From Albidovulum sp. (GTDB lineage: Bacteria > Pseudomonadota > Alphaproteobacteria > Rhodobacterales > Rhodobacteraceae), in contig JAUQYA010000143.1 of the NCBI GenBank assembly GCA_030837785.1, positions 1 through 32,099 on the forward strand: a stretch of 32,099 nucleotides of DNA, in the 5' to 3' direction. Shown piece by piece: positions 8,084 to 15,995 of the stretch (the first letter of the stretch is position 1; every line of letters starts with the position of its first letter). The position numbers and the translations under genes were made by a program. The notes beneath the pieces were generated by a model that saw nothing but the letters and a program-made list of their open reading frames with translations, was not told where the DNA came from and did no database searches.

Positions 8084-8797
8084 ATGACCGAGCAACACAT
8101 TCTGCGCGCCTTCGACCGCGATCTGGAGGCCATCCAGGAAATGGTCATGCGCATGGGCGGCATGGTGGAGACCGCGATCCTTCAGGCGGCCGAGGCGCTT
8201 GACGCGCGCGACGAGGATCTCGCGGGCAAGGTGCGGGCGGCCGACAAGGCCATCGACGCGCTCGAGGAGAAGATCAACGAGGAGGCGGCGCGGCTCATCG
8301 CGCTGCGGGCCCCGGCCGCGTCCGACCTGCGCACGGTGCTGACGGTGATGAAGATCGCGGCCAGCCTGGAACGCGTCGGCGACTATGCCAAGAACATGGC
8401 CAAGCGCGCCAATGTGCTTGGCCACATGGCGGCCATTCCCGGCGCCGGCGGCTCGCTTCGCCGGATGGCGCGGGCGGTCGTGCAGATGCTGTCGGACGCG
8501 CTCGACGCCTACAACAGCCGCGACGTCGCGCTCGCCGAGGACGTGCGCAACCGCGACCGCGACGTCGACCAGATGTACAATGCGCTCTTCCGCGAGTTCC
8601 TCACCCACATGATGGAAGACCCGCGCAACATCACCGCCTGCATGCACCTGCATTTCATCGCCAAGAACGTCGAACGCATGGGCGACCATGCCACCACCAT
8701 CGCCGAACAGGTGATCTACCTCGTGACCGGCGCGCTGCCCGAGGAGACGCGGCCAAAGGCCGACAGCGTCACCACGATCGGGATCGAGGGCAAGTGA
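8084..8797 (+). CDS. phoU: Phosphate-specific transport system accessory protein PhoU
   Basis: Negative regulator that links PstSCAB transport state to PhoR and restrains phosphate signalling. The 237-aa all-helical protein has two PhoU three-helix repeats. Each carries the metal-cluster type motif: AASLERVGDYAKNMAKRA in repeat one and AKNVERMGDHATTIAEQ in repeat two. The length is normal. GAGGGGAC lies upstream of the start. Its position between pstB and phoB is standard in alphaproteobacteria. Confidence 0.96.
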   Translation: MTEQHILRAFDRDLEAIQEMVMRMGGMVETAILQAAEALDARDEDLAGKVRAADKAIDALEEKINEEAARLIALRAPAASDLRTVLTVMKIAASLERVGDYAKNMAKRANVLGHMAAIPGAGGSLRRMARAVVQMLSDALDAYNSRDVALAEDVRNRDRDVDQMYNALFREFLTHMMEDPRNITACMHLHFIAKNVERMGDHATTIAEQVIYLVTGALPEETRPKADSVTTIGIEGK

Positions 8798-8798
8798 G

Positions 8799-9482
8799 AT
8801 GCAGCCGCCCACCGTCCTGATCGTCGAGGACGAGGCCGCACAGCGCGAGGTCCTCGCCTACAACCTCCAGGCCGAGGGCTATCGCGTGGCGCAGGCCGAC
8901 AACGGCGAGGAAGCGCTCCTGATGGTCGCCGAGGAAGCGCCGGACCTGATCGTGCTCGACTGGATGCTGCCCAATGTCTCGGGCATCGAGATCTGCCGCC
9001 GGCTGAAGTCGCGGCCCGAGACGAAGGCCGTGCCGATCATCATGCTCTCGGCCCGGTCGGAGGAGGTGGACCTTGTCCGCGGGCTCGAGACCGGCGCGGA
9101 CGACTACATGGTCAAGCCCTATTCGGTGATGGAGCTGATGGCGCGGGTGCGCACCCAGCTTCGCCGCTCGCGCCCTTCGGCGATGGGCGAGCTGCTGGAA
9201 TACCAGGACATCACCCTCGACCCCGAGACACACCGGGTCCACCGGGACGGCAATGCGCTGAAACTCGGGCCGACCGAATTCCGGCTTCTGGCGACCCTGA
9301 TGGAAAAGCCCGGCCGGGTCTGGAGCCGCGAGCAGTTGCTGGACCGGGTCTGGGGGCGCGACATCTACGTCGACACCCGGACGGTGGACGTCCATGTCGG
9401 CCGGTTGCGCAAGGCGCTCTGCACGCATGGCGGCGAGGATCCGGTGCGCACCGTGCGCGGCGCGGGCTACGCGCTGGGGTAG
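8799..9482 (+). CDS. phoB: Phosphate regulon response regulator PhoB
   Basis: OmpR-family transcription factor that binds Pho boxes. The 227-aa protein has a receiver domain with acidic pocket Glu10/Asp11, phosphoacceptor Asp54 (LIVLDWMLP), Ser85 and Lys106 (MVKPYS). A winged-helix DNA-binding domain runs from about residue 128 to the end, including LGPTEFRLLATLMEKPGRVWSR and VDVHVGRLRKAL. It starts one base after the phoU stop and closes the operon, so it probably activates its own transcription through the box before pstS. Confidence 0.96.
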   Translation: MQPPTVLIVEDEAAQREVLAYNLQAEGYRVAQADNGEEALLMVAEEAPDLIVLDWMLPNVSGIEICRRLKSRPETKAVPIIMLSARSEEVDLVRGLETGADDYMVKPYSVMELMARVRTQLRRSRPSAMGELLEYQDITLDPETHRVHRDGNALKLGPTEFRLLATLMEKPGRVWSREQLLDRVWGRDIYVDTRTVDVHVGRLRKALCTHGGEDPVRTVRGAGYALG

Positions 9483-9500
9483 GGCAGGGCCACGGGCCTC

Positions 9501-9839
9501 TCAGTCGCCGTCGTCCGGGACCGCGTCATCGTCGCCGAAGCGGGCGTCATCGTCGTATTCGTCCTCGCCCTCGGGCAGGAACTTGCTCGACAGCCGGATC
9601 GAATGGTCGTCGTGGCGCGGGTCCATCACCACGTCGGAGGGAAGCTCCCCCGCCAGCCATTCGCGAATCTCCTCGCGCGCGTCGGCGGGCTCCTGTTCGG
9701 TCAGCCCGGCGATATAGGCGACGAAGGCGCGCTGGTCGCCGTCGATCTCCTCAAGATCGGTCTCGTCGGCCTCGCGCCACTTGTCGAGGATCGCCTCGAA
9801 GAAGGCGGGCCAGTTCTGCTGGACATGGTGCCATTTCAT
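9501..9839 (-). CDS. CsbD-like stress-response protein
   Basis: A 112-aa soluble acidic protein. The N-terminal 60 residues (MKWHHVQQNWPAFFEAIL, then the DLEEIDG motif, then a Glu-rich helix ending in EEIREWL) follow the pattern of the CsbD family: MxW..v.gnW...k..i...W......dl..idG. CsbD proteins are induced by general stress, but their biochemistry is unknown. The C-terminal third is an Asp/Glu-rich tail unlike standard CsbD. The start at 9839 follows AGGGAC; a longer frame to 9884 lacks a good ribosome site. A 10-bp palindrome, ATGTGCACAT (9877-9886), lies 38 bp upstream and could be an operator. It converges on phoB. Confidence 0.6.
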   Translation of the reverse strand: MKWHHVQQNWPAFFEAILDKWREADETDLEEIDGDQRAFVAYIAGLTEQEPADAREEIREWLAGELPSDVVMDPRHDDHSIRLSSKFLPEGEDEYDDDARFGDDDAVPDDGD

Positions 9840-9961
9840 GGGCAGTCCCTGCGGCTCGTGTGCGCGTCTGGTTTCAATGTGCACATGAAGGCGCGGTCTT
9901 GAAAGGGGGCGGCGCGAAAAACCGCGCCCGGCCGACCGCGGGCGACGCCGTCCCCGGGGTC

Positions 9962-10084
9962 TCAGAACCAGTTCTGGACGGTGCGCGCGCCGGCGGATAC
10001 GTCATCGCCCACGCCGGCGACCGTATTGCAGGCGGCAAGGGCGGCAAGGGCGGAAAGGGCGGCGATCAGGATCAGTTTCTTCAT
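9962..10084 (-). CDS. Entericidin-like small lipoprotein
   Basis: A 40-codon gene below usual ORF cut-offs. The product has a Lys-Lys N terminus, a short hydrophobic segment and a lipobox ending LAAC at residues 16-19, giving a mature peptide of about 22 residues starting CNTVAGVGDDV and ending in QNWF. This is the architecture of entericidin A/B (EcnA/EcnB), the small lipoproteins first described as a bacteriolytic antidote/toxin pair in E. coli; related singletons are widespread in alphaproteobacteria and of unclear role. It lies four bases after the peptide-binding protein gene on the same strand, so the two may be co-transcribed. A GGCGCG/CGCGCC hairpin downstream (9911-9928) may end the transcript. 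Confidence 0.75.
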   Translation of the reverse strand: MKKLILIAALSALAALAACNTVAGVGDDVSAGARTVQNWF

Positions 10085-10088
10085 GCTC

Positions 10089-11903
10089 TCAGTCCTCATA
10101 CCACCAGACTTCCGGCTGGAAGCCCGGCCAGTCCCCGTATAGCGGAATCCTTCCGGGGTAGTGAAGATGCGCGGAATGGGCGATGCGCGAGACCTTCGGG
10201 AACCAGACCGGGATCACGTAGCGCCCCGCCGTCAGCACCCGGTCGAGCGCCTGGGTGGCGGCGATGAAATCCTCCTGGCTGCGGCTTTCGACCATCGCCG
10301 CCACCATCGCCTCGGCAGCGGGCACCTCCATTCCCATCCAGTTGCGCGACCCCGGCTCGGCCACGCCCTTCGCCCCCCAGTAGAGCAACTGCTCGTTGCC
10401 GGGGCTGAGCGAGAGCGAGCGGGTATACCAGGCCATGTCGAAGGCGTAGGTGTTCGTCCGCTCCTTGTATTGCGCGCTGTCGACGAGGGTCACCCGCGGG
10501 GTGATGCCGATGGTCTTCAGCGCCTCGGCGTAGATGTCGACGATGGTCTGGGTTTCGGTCGCGCCCGCGGCAAGGACGATCTCGAAGGCGAAGGGCTTGC
10601 CTGCGGCATCCTTCATCGCGCCCTCCTGCACCGTCCAGCCCGCTTCCTCGAACAGTTTCAGCGCCTTGCGCAGGTTGCCCCGGTCGACGGCGCGGGCGGC
10701 GTCACCCTGGGGCAGGGCGTAGCCTTCCAGCGCGCCGGGCGGCAGGCTCGCTGCGAAGGGGGCGAGAAGCTCCGCGACCTTCCCCGCCGCGGGCCCGTGG
10801 TCCATGCCGAGGACCGAGTTCGAGAAATAGGAGGTGATCCGCGGCTCCAGCCCGCCGTTCAGCGTCTGGTTGATGAACTCGAAGTTGAAGGCGAGGATCA
10901 TCGCCTCGCGCACCCGCCAGTCGGCGAAAACCGGGTTGCGGGTGTTCATCACCAGGCCGGTGATGCCCGAGGGACGCTGGTTCGGGATCTCCGACTTCAC
11001 CACCTCGCCCGAGGCGATCGCGGCAAAGTCGTATTGCGACTGCCATTTCCGCGCGTTGGTCTCGCGCAGGCTGGTGGTCTCGCCGGCGGTGAAGGCCTGG
11101 AAGACCACGTCGCCGTCGCCGAAATAGTCATAGCGGATCTCGTCGAAATTGTGCTGGCCGCGGTTGAACGCCAGATCCCGGCCCCAGTAGTCGGGGTTGC
11201 GGCGGAAGGTGATGAAACGGCCGGGCTCGAAGCCGTCGACCACATAGGGGCCCGAGCCCATCGGCACCTCGAGGGTGCTCAGGGTGAAGTCCTTGCCCTG
11301 CCACTGCGCCTTCTTCAGGATCGGCCGCATCCCCATCAGAAGGGCAAGCTCCCGGTCGGGCGTGTTGAAGGTGAAGCGGACCGAACGCTCGCCGGTCTGC
11401 TCCATCTTCGCCACCTTGGCCCAGGCGGTCTGGTAGCGCGGATGGCCCTGGGTGCCGAGCACCTCGTAGCTCCACATCACGTCCTCGACGGTGACCGGGC
11501 TGCCGTCGGAGAATCGCGCCTCGGGCCGAAGGGTGAATTCGACCCAGCTCCGCGCCTCGTCGGTCTCCACCGATTCGGCGAGGAGGCCGTAGAGCGTGAA
11601 GGGCTCGTCGATCGAGCGGCCCATCAGCGTTTCTACCGTGTGCAGGCCGAGGCCCCAGGGCGCGTTGCCCTTGAGGATCCAGGGGTTGAGCGAATCAAAC
11701 CCGCCCGGTTCGCCGAAAACGATCCTGCCGCCCTTGGGCGCGTCGGGGTTGGCATAGGGCAGCGACACAAAATCGGGTGGAAGGGCCGGGTGGCCATACA
11801 TAGCTATGCCGTGCTGTGGCCCGGCCCCCGCCGGGGCGGCCATGACAAGCCCGAGGATCAGGGCAAGGGTCTTTCCCGCCCGCGTGAAAAACTCCGGTCG
11901 CAT
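10089..11903 (-). CDS. YejA-like extracellular solute-binding protein, family 5 (peptide ABC transporter)
   Basis: Periplasmic binding protein of about 604 residues for oligopeptide-type substrates. It has a Sec signal peptide (hydrophobic core about residues 11-27), then HGIAMYGHPALPPDFVSLPYANPDAPKGG and FDSLNPWILKG, the hallmark N terminus of the YejA group (microcin C and peptide uptake in E. coli). The SBP family 5 motifs ARFSDGSPVTVEDVMWSYE and MGSGPYVVDGFEPGRFITFRRNPDYWG follow. The usual partners yejB, yejE and yejF are not adjacent, so its permease must be encoded elsewhere. The ribosome site (GGGGATTG) is only fair; the start is supported by the signal peptide. Confidence 0.9.
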   Translation of the reverse strand: MRPEFFTRAGKTLALILGLVMAAPAGAGPQHGIAMYGHPALPPDFVSLPYANPDAPKGGRIVFGEPGGFDSLNPWILKGNAPWGLGLHTVETLMGRSIDEPFTLYGLLAESVETDEARSWVEFTLRPEARFSDGSPVTVEDVMWSYEVLGTQGHPRYQTAWAKVAKMEQTGERSVRFTFNTPDRELALLMGMRPILKKAQWQGKDFTLSTLEVPMGSGPYVVDGFEPGRFITFRRNPDYWGRDLAFNRGQHNFDEIRYDYFGDGDVVFQAFTAGETTSLRETNARKWQSQYDFAAIASGEVVKSEIPNQRPSGITGLVMNTRNPVFADWRVREAMILAFNFEFINQTLNGGLEPRITSYFSNSVLGMDHGPAAGKVAELLAPFAASLPPGALEGYALPQGDAARAVDRGNLRKALKLFEEAGWTVQEGAMKDAAGKPFAFEIVLAAGATETQTIVDIYAEALKTIGITPRVTLVDSAQYKERTNTYAFDMAWYTRSLSLSPGNEQLLYWGAKGVAEPGSRNWMGMEVPAAEAMVAAMVESRSQEDFIAATQALDRVLTAGRYVIPVWFPKVSRIAHSAHLHYPGRIPLYGDWPGFQPEVWWYED

Positions 11904-11980
11904 TTGCGCAACAATCCCCGCTGCCCGGCCTTGCCGGCCGCGACGCTATCGCCGCTTCCCTGCCTTTTCAAACTTTTAGC

Positions 11981-12009
11981 TTGGCCGCCGGCGAAGGACC
12001 GCGTATAAA
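11981..12009 (+). promoter_or_regulatory. Candidate sigma-70-type promoter for the small RNA
   Basis: TTGGCC (11981-11986) and TATAAA (12004-12009) are separated by exactly 17 bp. This lies in a gene-free stretch about 55 bp before a strong terminator. Transcription would begin near 12015-12017. The similarity to vegetative promoters is good at the -10 and fair at the -35. Confidence 0.5.
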
Positions 12010-12015
12010 GTGATC

Positions 12016-12091
12016 ACTGCTCGATAGGTTTCTTGCCTGTATGAAACCTGCCTCAATGACTTAACGCCCGCCTCGTGCGGGCGTTTTTTTT
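12016..12091 (+). ncRNA. Candidate small regulatory RNA (about 75 nt)
   Basis: The stretch between a plausible promoter and an excellent intrinsic terminator encodes no recognisable protein. It would give an RNA with a 5' single-stranded tail, a hairpin AGGTTTC / GAAACCT (12026-12032 with 12043-12049, 10-nt loop), a short linker and the terminator hairpin. This layout (5' stem-loop, linker, Rho-independent terminator with a U tail) is typical of Hfq-type small RNAs, of which Rhodobacter species have many. I cannot assign it to a named family, and the start point is estimated from the promoter. A leader RNA is less likely because transcription should stop before bdhA. Confidence 0.5.
12063..12091 (+). 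terminator. Rho-independent terminator
   Basis: AACGCCCGC (12063-12071), loop CTCGT, GCGGGCGTT (12077-12085), with an eight-T run at 12084-12091: a perfect 9-bp stem. It lies on the plus strand with no protein gene directly upstream on that strand, which is the main reason to suspect a small RNA. Confidence 0.88.
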
Positions 12092-12191
12092 GCGCTGCCG
12101 GCCGCCGCACCGGACGCCGCACAGGGCTCGCCGATGTCGCGAATCGCAAGGCGGCCGCATCTCCTTGCCACGATGGCGTGAACGCGGTGGA

Positions 12192-12240
12192 TTTTGCGCC
12201 TGCGGCGTCTATGTTTTCTGCATCGCAAAAAACACAGGAG
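12192..12240 (+). promoter_or_regulatory. Inverted repeat upstream of the 3-hydroxybutyrate dehydrogenase gene
   Basis: TTTTGCG (12192-12198) and CGCAAAA (12234-12240) form a 7-bp inverted repeat ending just before the AGGAGG ribosome site. The right arm sits inside CTGCATCGCAAAA, which resembles the TGC/GCA-rich sites bound by the polyhydroxybutyrate regulator PhaR in alphaproteobacteria. That link is inference. Otherwise 12092-12246 shows no gene. Confidence 0.25.
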
Positions 12241-12246
12241 GCGAAC

Positions 12247-13020
12247 ATGTCCCTTTCCGGCAAGACCGCCATCGTCACCGGCTCCAACTCCGGGATCGGC
12301 CTCGGCGCGGCGCGCGAACTGGCCCGGGCGGGCGCGGACGTCATTCTCAACTCCTTCACCGACCGCGACGAGGACCACAAGCTCGCCGCCGACCTGGGCC
12401 GCGAATTCGGCGTGAAGGCGCGCTACATCAAGGCCGACATGTCGAAGGGCGAGGAATGCCGGGCGCTGGTGACGCAAGCCGGCGGCTGCGACATCCTCGT
12501 GAACAACGCCGGCATCCAGTTCGTGGCGCCGATCGAGGAGTTCCCGGTCGACAAGTGGAACGCGATCCTGGCGATCAACCTCTCCTCGGCCTTCCACACC
12601 ACCGCTGCGGCGCTGCCGGGGATGCGCAAGAAGGGCTGGGGGCGGATCGTCAACATCGCCTCGGCCCACGGGCTTACCGCCTCGCCCTTCAAGTCTGCCT
12701 ATGTCGCGGCCAAGCACGGGATCGTCGGGCTGACGAAGACCGCGGCACTCGAGACCGCGGGGCAGGGGATCACGGTGAACGCGATCTGCCCGGGCTACGT
12801 GCTGACGCCGCTCGTCGAGGCGCAGATCCCCGACCAGATGAAGGTGCACAACATGGACCGCGAGACGGTGATCCGCGAGGTGATGCTGGAACGCCAGCCC
12901 TCGCGCCAGTTCGCCACGGTGGAGGAGATCGGCGGCACGACGGTCTTCCTCTGCTCGGCGGCGGCGGCGCAGATCACCGGCACGACGATTTCCGTCGACG
13001 GCGGCTGGACCGCGCTCTGA
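12247..13020 (+). CDS. bdhA: 3-hydroxybutyrate dehydrogenase-like short-chain dehydrogenase
   Basis: NAD-dependent SDR of 257 aa, most like D-3-hydroxybutyrate dehydrogenase, which oxidises 3-hydroxybutyrate to acetoacetate when stored polyhydroxybutyrate is used. It shows the cofactor motif TGSNSGIG (residues 11-18), NNAG, catalytic Ser139 (NIASAHG), Tyr152 and Lys156 (SAYVAAKHG), and the C-terminal FLCSAAAAQITGTTISVDGGWTAL typical of the group. The start at 12247 has AGGAGG upstream and gives the standard MSLSGKTAIVTG beginning; an upstream in-frame ATG at 12178 lacks support. Other SDR substrates cannot be ruled out from sequence. Confidence 0.86.
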   Translation: MSLSGKTAIVTGSNSGIGLGAARELARAGADVILNSFTDRDEDHKLAADLGREFGVKARYIKADMSKGEECRALVTQAGGCDILVNNAGIQFVAPIEEFPVDKWNAILAINLSSAFHTTAAALPGMRKKGWGRIVNIASAHGLTASPFKSAYVAAKHGIVGLTKTAALETAGQGITVNAICPGYVLTPLVEAQIPDQMKVHNMDRETVIREVMLERQPSRQFATVEEIGGTTVFLCSAAAAQITGTTISVDGGWTAL

Positions 13021-13091
13021 CGGCGGGCGCGCGAAGAAGGGGCGCCGCCCCCTGCCCCCGGGATTCCGCCAGAGTGAAAGGAGCGCCGCCG

Positions 13092-14123
13092 ATGCGCAGG
13101 ATCAATCTCGCGCTCCAGGGCGGGGGCGCGCATGGCGCCTTCACCTGGGGCGTGCTCGACCGGCTCCTGCGCGAGGACGACATCGAGATCGCGGGAATAT
13201 CCGGCACCTCGGCCGGGGCGCTGAACGGGGCGGCGGTGAAGTCCGGCCTTGCCCGCGGCGGGCGGGCGGCGGCGCGGGAAAGCCTCGACTGGCTCTGGGA
13301 ACAGGTCGGGGCGGTCGGCGACATGCGACTTGGCGACTGGTTCCGCGCCTTCCTGCCGCTCGCCGGCATCTGGTCGGGCGTGACCGAAAGGCTTGCGCCC
13401 CTCTCGCCGGTCGATGTCGCCTCCCGCCTCTTCAGCCCCTATGACTTCGGGCCCTTCTACAGGAATCCCCTGGAGCGGGTCGCCCGGGCTTTCGAGTTCG
13501 AGCATGTCTGTGGCGCACCGGGCCCGGACTTCTTCGTGGCGGCGACCAACGTGCGCACCGGCCGGATCCGGGTCTTTCCCTCGTGCGAGATCACGCCCGA
13601 GGTGATCCTCGCCTCGGCCTGCCTGCCGACGGTGTTCCAGGCGGTGGAGATCGAGGATCCGGCGACCGGGCGGGCTGAGGCCTACTGGGACGGCGGCTAC
13701 ACCGGCAACCCGGCGCTCTTTCCGCTCTATGCAAGGCACCTGCCGCGTGACATCGTCGTCGTCAGCATCAACCCCCTGGTCCGCGACGCGGTGCCGCGGA
13801 TCGCTGCGGAAATCCAGGACCGGATCAACGAGATCAGCTTCAACGCCTCGCTCCTGGCCGAGTTCCGCTCGATCAACTTCGTCAAGCGGCTGATCCGGTC
13901 GGGCGCGGTGAGCGGCGAGGTGATGAAGGACGTGCTGGTCCATGTCATCGCCGACGACGGCCTGATGGACGCGCTTTCCGCCTCGAGCAAGCTCACCCCG
14001 ACGCCGGGGCTTCTCTTCGCGCTGAAGGAGGCGGGGATCGCCGCGGCCGAACGGTTCCTGGCCGAACATGGCGACAAGCTCAACCGCGAAAGCTCTCTCG
14101 ACCTGCCGCACATGTTCGGCTGA
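13092..14123 (+). CDS. Patatin-like phospholipase family protein
   Basis: Probable lipid acyl hydrolase of 343 aa. It has the oxyanion-hole motif GGGAHG (residues 10-15), nucleophile elbow GTSAG with Ser40, and the DGG motif with catalytic Asp200 (WDGGYTGNPAL), so the Ser-Asp dyad is intact. No signal peptide is seen, so it is probably cytoplasmic. It follows bdhA by 71 bp on the same strand. Pairing of patatin-like proteins with 3-hydroxybutyrate dehydrogenase is frequent in alphaproteobacteria and suggests a role in storage-granule or membrane lipid turnover (inference). GGAG lies upstream of the start. Confidence 0.9.
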   Translation: MRRINLALQGGGAHGAFTWGVLDRLLREDDIEIAGISGTSAGALNGAAVKSGLARGGRAAARESLDWLWEQVGAVGDMRLGDWFRAFLPLAGIWSGVTERLAPLSPVDVASRLFSPYDFGPFYRNPLERVARAFEFEHVCGAPGPDFFVAATNVRTGRIRVFPSCEITPEVILASACLPTVFQAVEIEDPATGRAEAYWDGGYTGNPALFPLYARHLPRDIVVVSINPLVRDAVPRIAAEIQDRINEISFNASLLAEFRSINFVKRLIRSGAVSGEVMKDVLVHVIADDGLMDALSASSKLTPTPGLLFALKEAGIAAAERFLAEHGDKLNRESSLDLPHMFG

Positions 14124-14131
14124 CGGGGGTC

Positions 14132-15058
14132 TCAGCCGGCGGCGGCGCGCTCGGTCACGATGGCGGCGGCGATCCTCGCGGCCATGCGGGCATTGTTGAG
14201 GACAAGCGCGATGTTGGCAGGAAGCGAGCGGCCTTCGGTCAGGTCGAAGATGCGGGAAAGGAGGAAGGGCGTCACCTCCTTCGCGGCGATCCCCCCCGCC
14301 GTGGCCTCGGCGAGCGCCGCCTCGATTGCGGGCAGGATGCTGTCGCGCGGGATTTCCGCCTCGGCCGGGATCGGGTTGGCGACGAGCTGGCCGCCCCGGA
14401 GCCCGAGGCGCGCGCGCATCAGATGGGCGCGCGCGATCTCCTCGGGCCGGTCCATGCGCAGCGGCGCGGAGAGGCCCGAGGACCGCGACCAGAAGGCGGG
14501 AAACTCGTCCTGGCCGACCGCGATCACCGGGACGCCGAGCGTTTCCAGCACTTCGAGCGTCTTCGGCAGGTCGAGGATCGCCTTGGCGCCGGCGGCGACG
14601 ACGGTGACCGGGGTGCGGGCCAGTTCGTGCAGGTCGGCCGAGACATCGAAGCTCGTCTCGGCGCCGCGGTGGACGCCGCCGATGCCCCCCGTGGCGAAGA
14701 CCGCGATCCCGGCAAGATCGGCGGCGATCATCGTGGCCGCGACCGTGGTGGCCCCGATGCGCCCGATGGCGAGGCAGGCCGCGAGGTCGGCCCGCGAGAG
14801 CTTCATCACGCCCTTCGCCGAGGCGAGGCTTTCAAGCTCGGCCGGCTCGAGCCCGATGTGCAGCCGGCCCGCCATCACCGCGATGGTCGCGGGCACGGCG
14901 CCCGCGGCGCGGACCTCGGCCTCGATCCGCCGTGCCGTTTCCAGGTTCTGCGGGAAAGGCATGCCGTGAGCGATGATCGTCGATTCCAGCGCGACAATCG
15001 GCGCGCCGGTCTGGCGGGCCTGCGTGACTTCGGCGGAGAAGGCGAGGGGGGCGGTCAT
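14132..15058 (-). CDS. psuG: Pseudouridine-5'-phosphate glycosidase
   Basis: Splits pseudouridine 5'-phosphate into uracil and ribose 5-phosphate. The 308-aa protein matches the PsuG (indigoidine synthase A-like) family: VALESTIIAHGMPFPQN near the N terminus, the KGVMKLSRADL region, TTVAATMIAADLAGIAVFATGGIGGVHRGAE, and VANPIP...IPRDSILPAIEAAL near the end. The length is normal. Its start overlaps the psuK stop by ATGA, so the kinase and lyase are coupled. It converges on the patatin gene with an 8-bp gap. Confidence 0.95.
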   Translation of the reverse strand: MTAPLAFSAEVTQARQTGAPIVALESTIIAHGMPFPQNLETARRIEAEVRAAGAVPATIAVMAGRLHIGLEPAELESLASAKGVMKLSRADLAACLAIGRIGATTVAATMIAADLAGIAVFATGGIGGVHRGAETSFDVSADLHELARTPVTVVAAGAKAILDLPKTLEVLETLGVPVIAVGQDEFPAFWSRSSGLSAPLRMDRPEEIARAHLMRARLGLRGGQLVANPIPAEAEIPRDSILPAIEAALAEATAGGIAAKEVTPFLLSRIFDLTEGRSLPANIALVLNNARMAARIAAAIVTERAAAG

Positions 15059-15948
15059 GGTCTGGTGTCTCCCGAGACATGGTGGGCGGCGGCGGCGAGG
15101 GCCGAGCGAAGGGCGGCAGCACGGGTCTCGCCGCGGCGTTCGGCGACGATATGGGCGGCCATGAACGTGTCGCCCGCGCCGGTGATCCGCGTCACCAGCA
15201 CCGCGGGCGGCTCGGCCGTCAGGATGCCCCCGGGGGCGCCATCGGCGCTTGTCCTTGCGCCGTCGGTCACGAGGACGCGGGCGGCGCCGCGCACGAGAAG
15301 CCCCTCGGCCGCCTCCGGCGCGGTGGCGAAGCGGCGCTGGCAGAGGATGCCGGCCTCCTCGAGGTTGACGTAGAGGGTGGCGCGCCCGACCGGCAGCAGC
15401 GGCAAGAGCCGTTCGGCCTTGCCGGGCGAGGCAGGCGCCACCCGCAGGTCGGCGGCGGCGAAAAGCGGCGAGGCGGCGATGTCGGCGAGAAGGCCCTGGG
15501 TGAGGTTGCCGTCGAGCGCGACGGACCCTGCCCAGGGCGCTGCCGCCGAACCGAGCCTGCCGTCGCCGAGGGGGCGCAGGATCTTGTCGCCCGCCGCTTC
15601 GAGCGAATGGGCGTCGGCGATGGCGGCGACAAGCCCGTTGCCGCCTTCGACCGCCATGTAGCGGTCGGTCGGCAGGTCGTCGGAGCGATAGAGGTGGTCG
15701 GTCAGAAGCCCGAGGCGGCGGCAGGCCGCCACAAGCTCGTCGCCCTCGGCGTCCCGGCCGATCGCGGTGAGAAGCGCGGGGCGAAGGCCGAACCGCGCCA
15801 GCGTCGCGGCGATGTTGAGCGCGACCCCGCCCGGCGCCCGCGTGATCCGCCCCGGCACGTCGGCGCCGGCCGCCATATGGGCGGGGGTGCGGCCGATGAT
15901 GTCCCACAGGACCGAGCCGATGCAGACTATGTCGGGGCGCGTGCGCAT
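15055..15948 (-). CDS. psuK: PfkB-family carbohydrate kinase, probable pseudouridine kinase
   Basis: 297-aa ribokinase-family kinase. The N terminus DIVCIGSVLWDIIGRT, the APGGVALNIAATLARFG substrate-binding segment, a C-terminal ITGAGDTFMAAH with the catalytic base Asp, and the anion hole Gly-Ala-Gly identify a PfkB kinase. Direct coupling to psuG (ATGA overlap, kinase first) points to phosphorylation of pseudouridine as the first step of its breakdown, probably of RNA-derived nucleoside. The start at 15948 has AAGGAA upstream. The substrate is inferred from context; the family alone would not fix it. Confidence 0.88.
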   Translation of the reverse strand: MRTRPDIVCIGSVLWDIIGRTPAHMAAGADVPGRITRAPGGVALNIAATLARFGLRPALLTAIGRDAEGDELVAACRRLGLLTDHLYRSDDLPTDRYMAVEGGNGLVAAIADAHSLEAAGDKILRPLGDGRLGSAAAPWAGSVALDGNLTQGLLADIAASPLFAAADLRVAPASPGKAERLLPLLPVGRATLYVNLEEAGILCQRRFATAPEAAEGLLVRGAARVLVTDGARTSADGAPGGILTAEPPAVLVTRITGAGDTFMAAHIVAERRGETRAAALRSALAAAAHHVSGDTRP

Positions 15949-15995
15949 CGCCGTTCCTTGCCGCGAAACCGCCGCGCAGGCAAGCGCCCCCCGCC

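Noticed and set aside
12041..12064. Seven-codon ATG...TAA frame inside the candidate small RNA
   Set aside because: No ribosome site and the stop lies within the terminator stem. A leader peptide is not supported because no attenuated gene follows directly.
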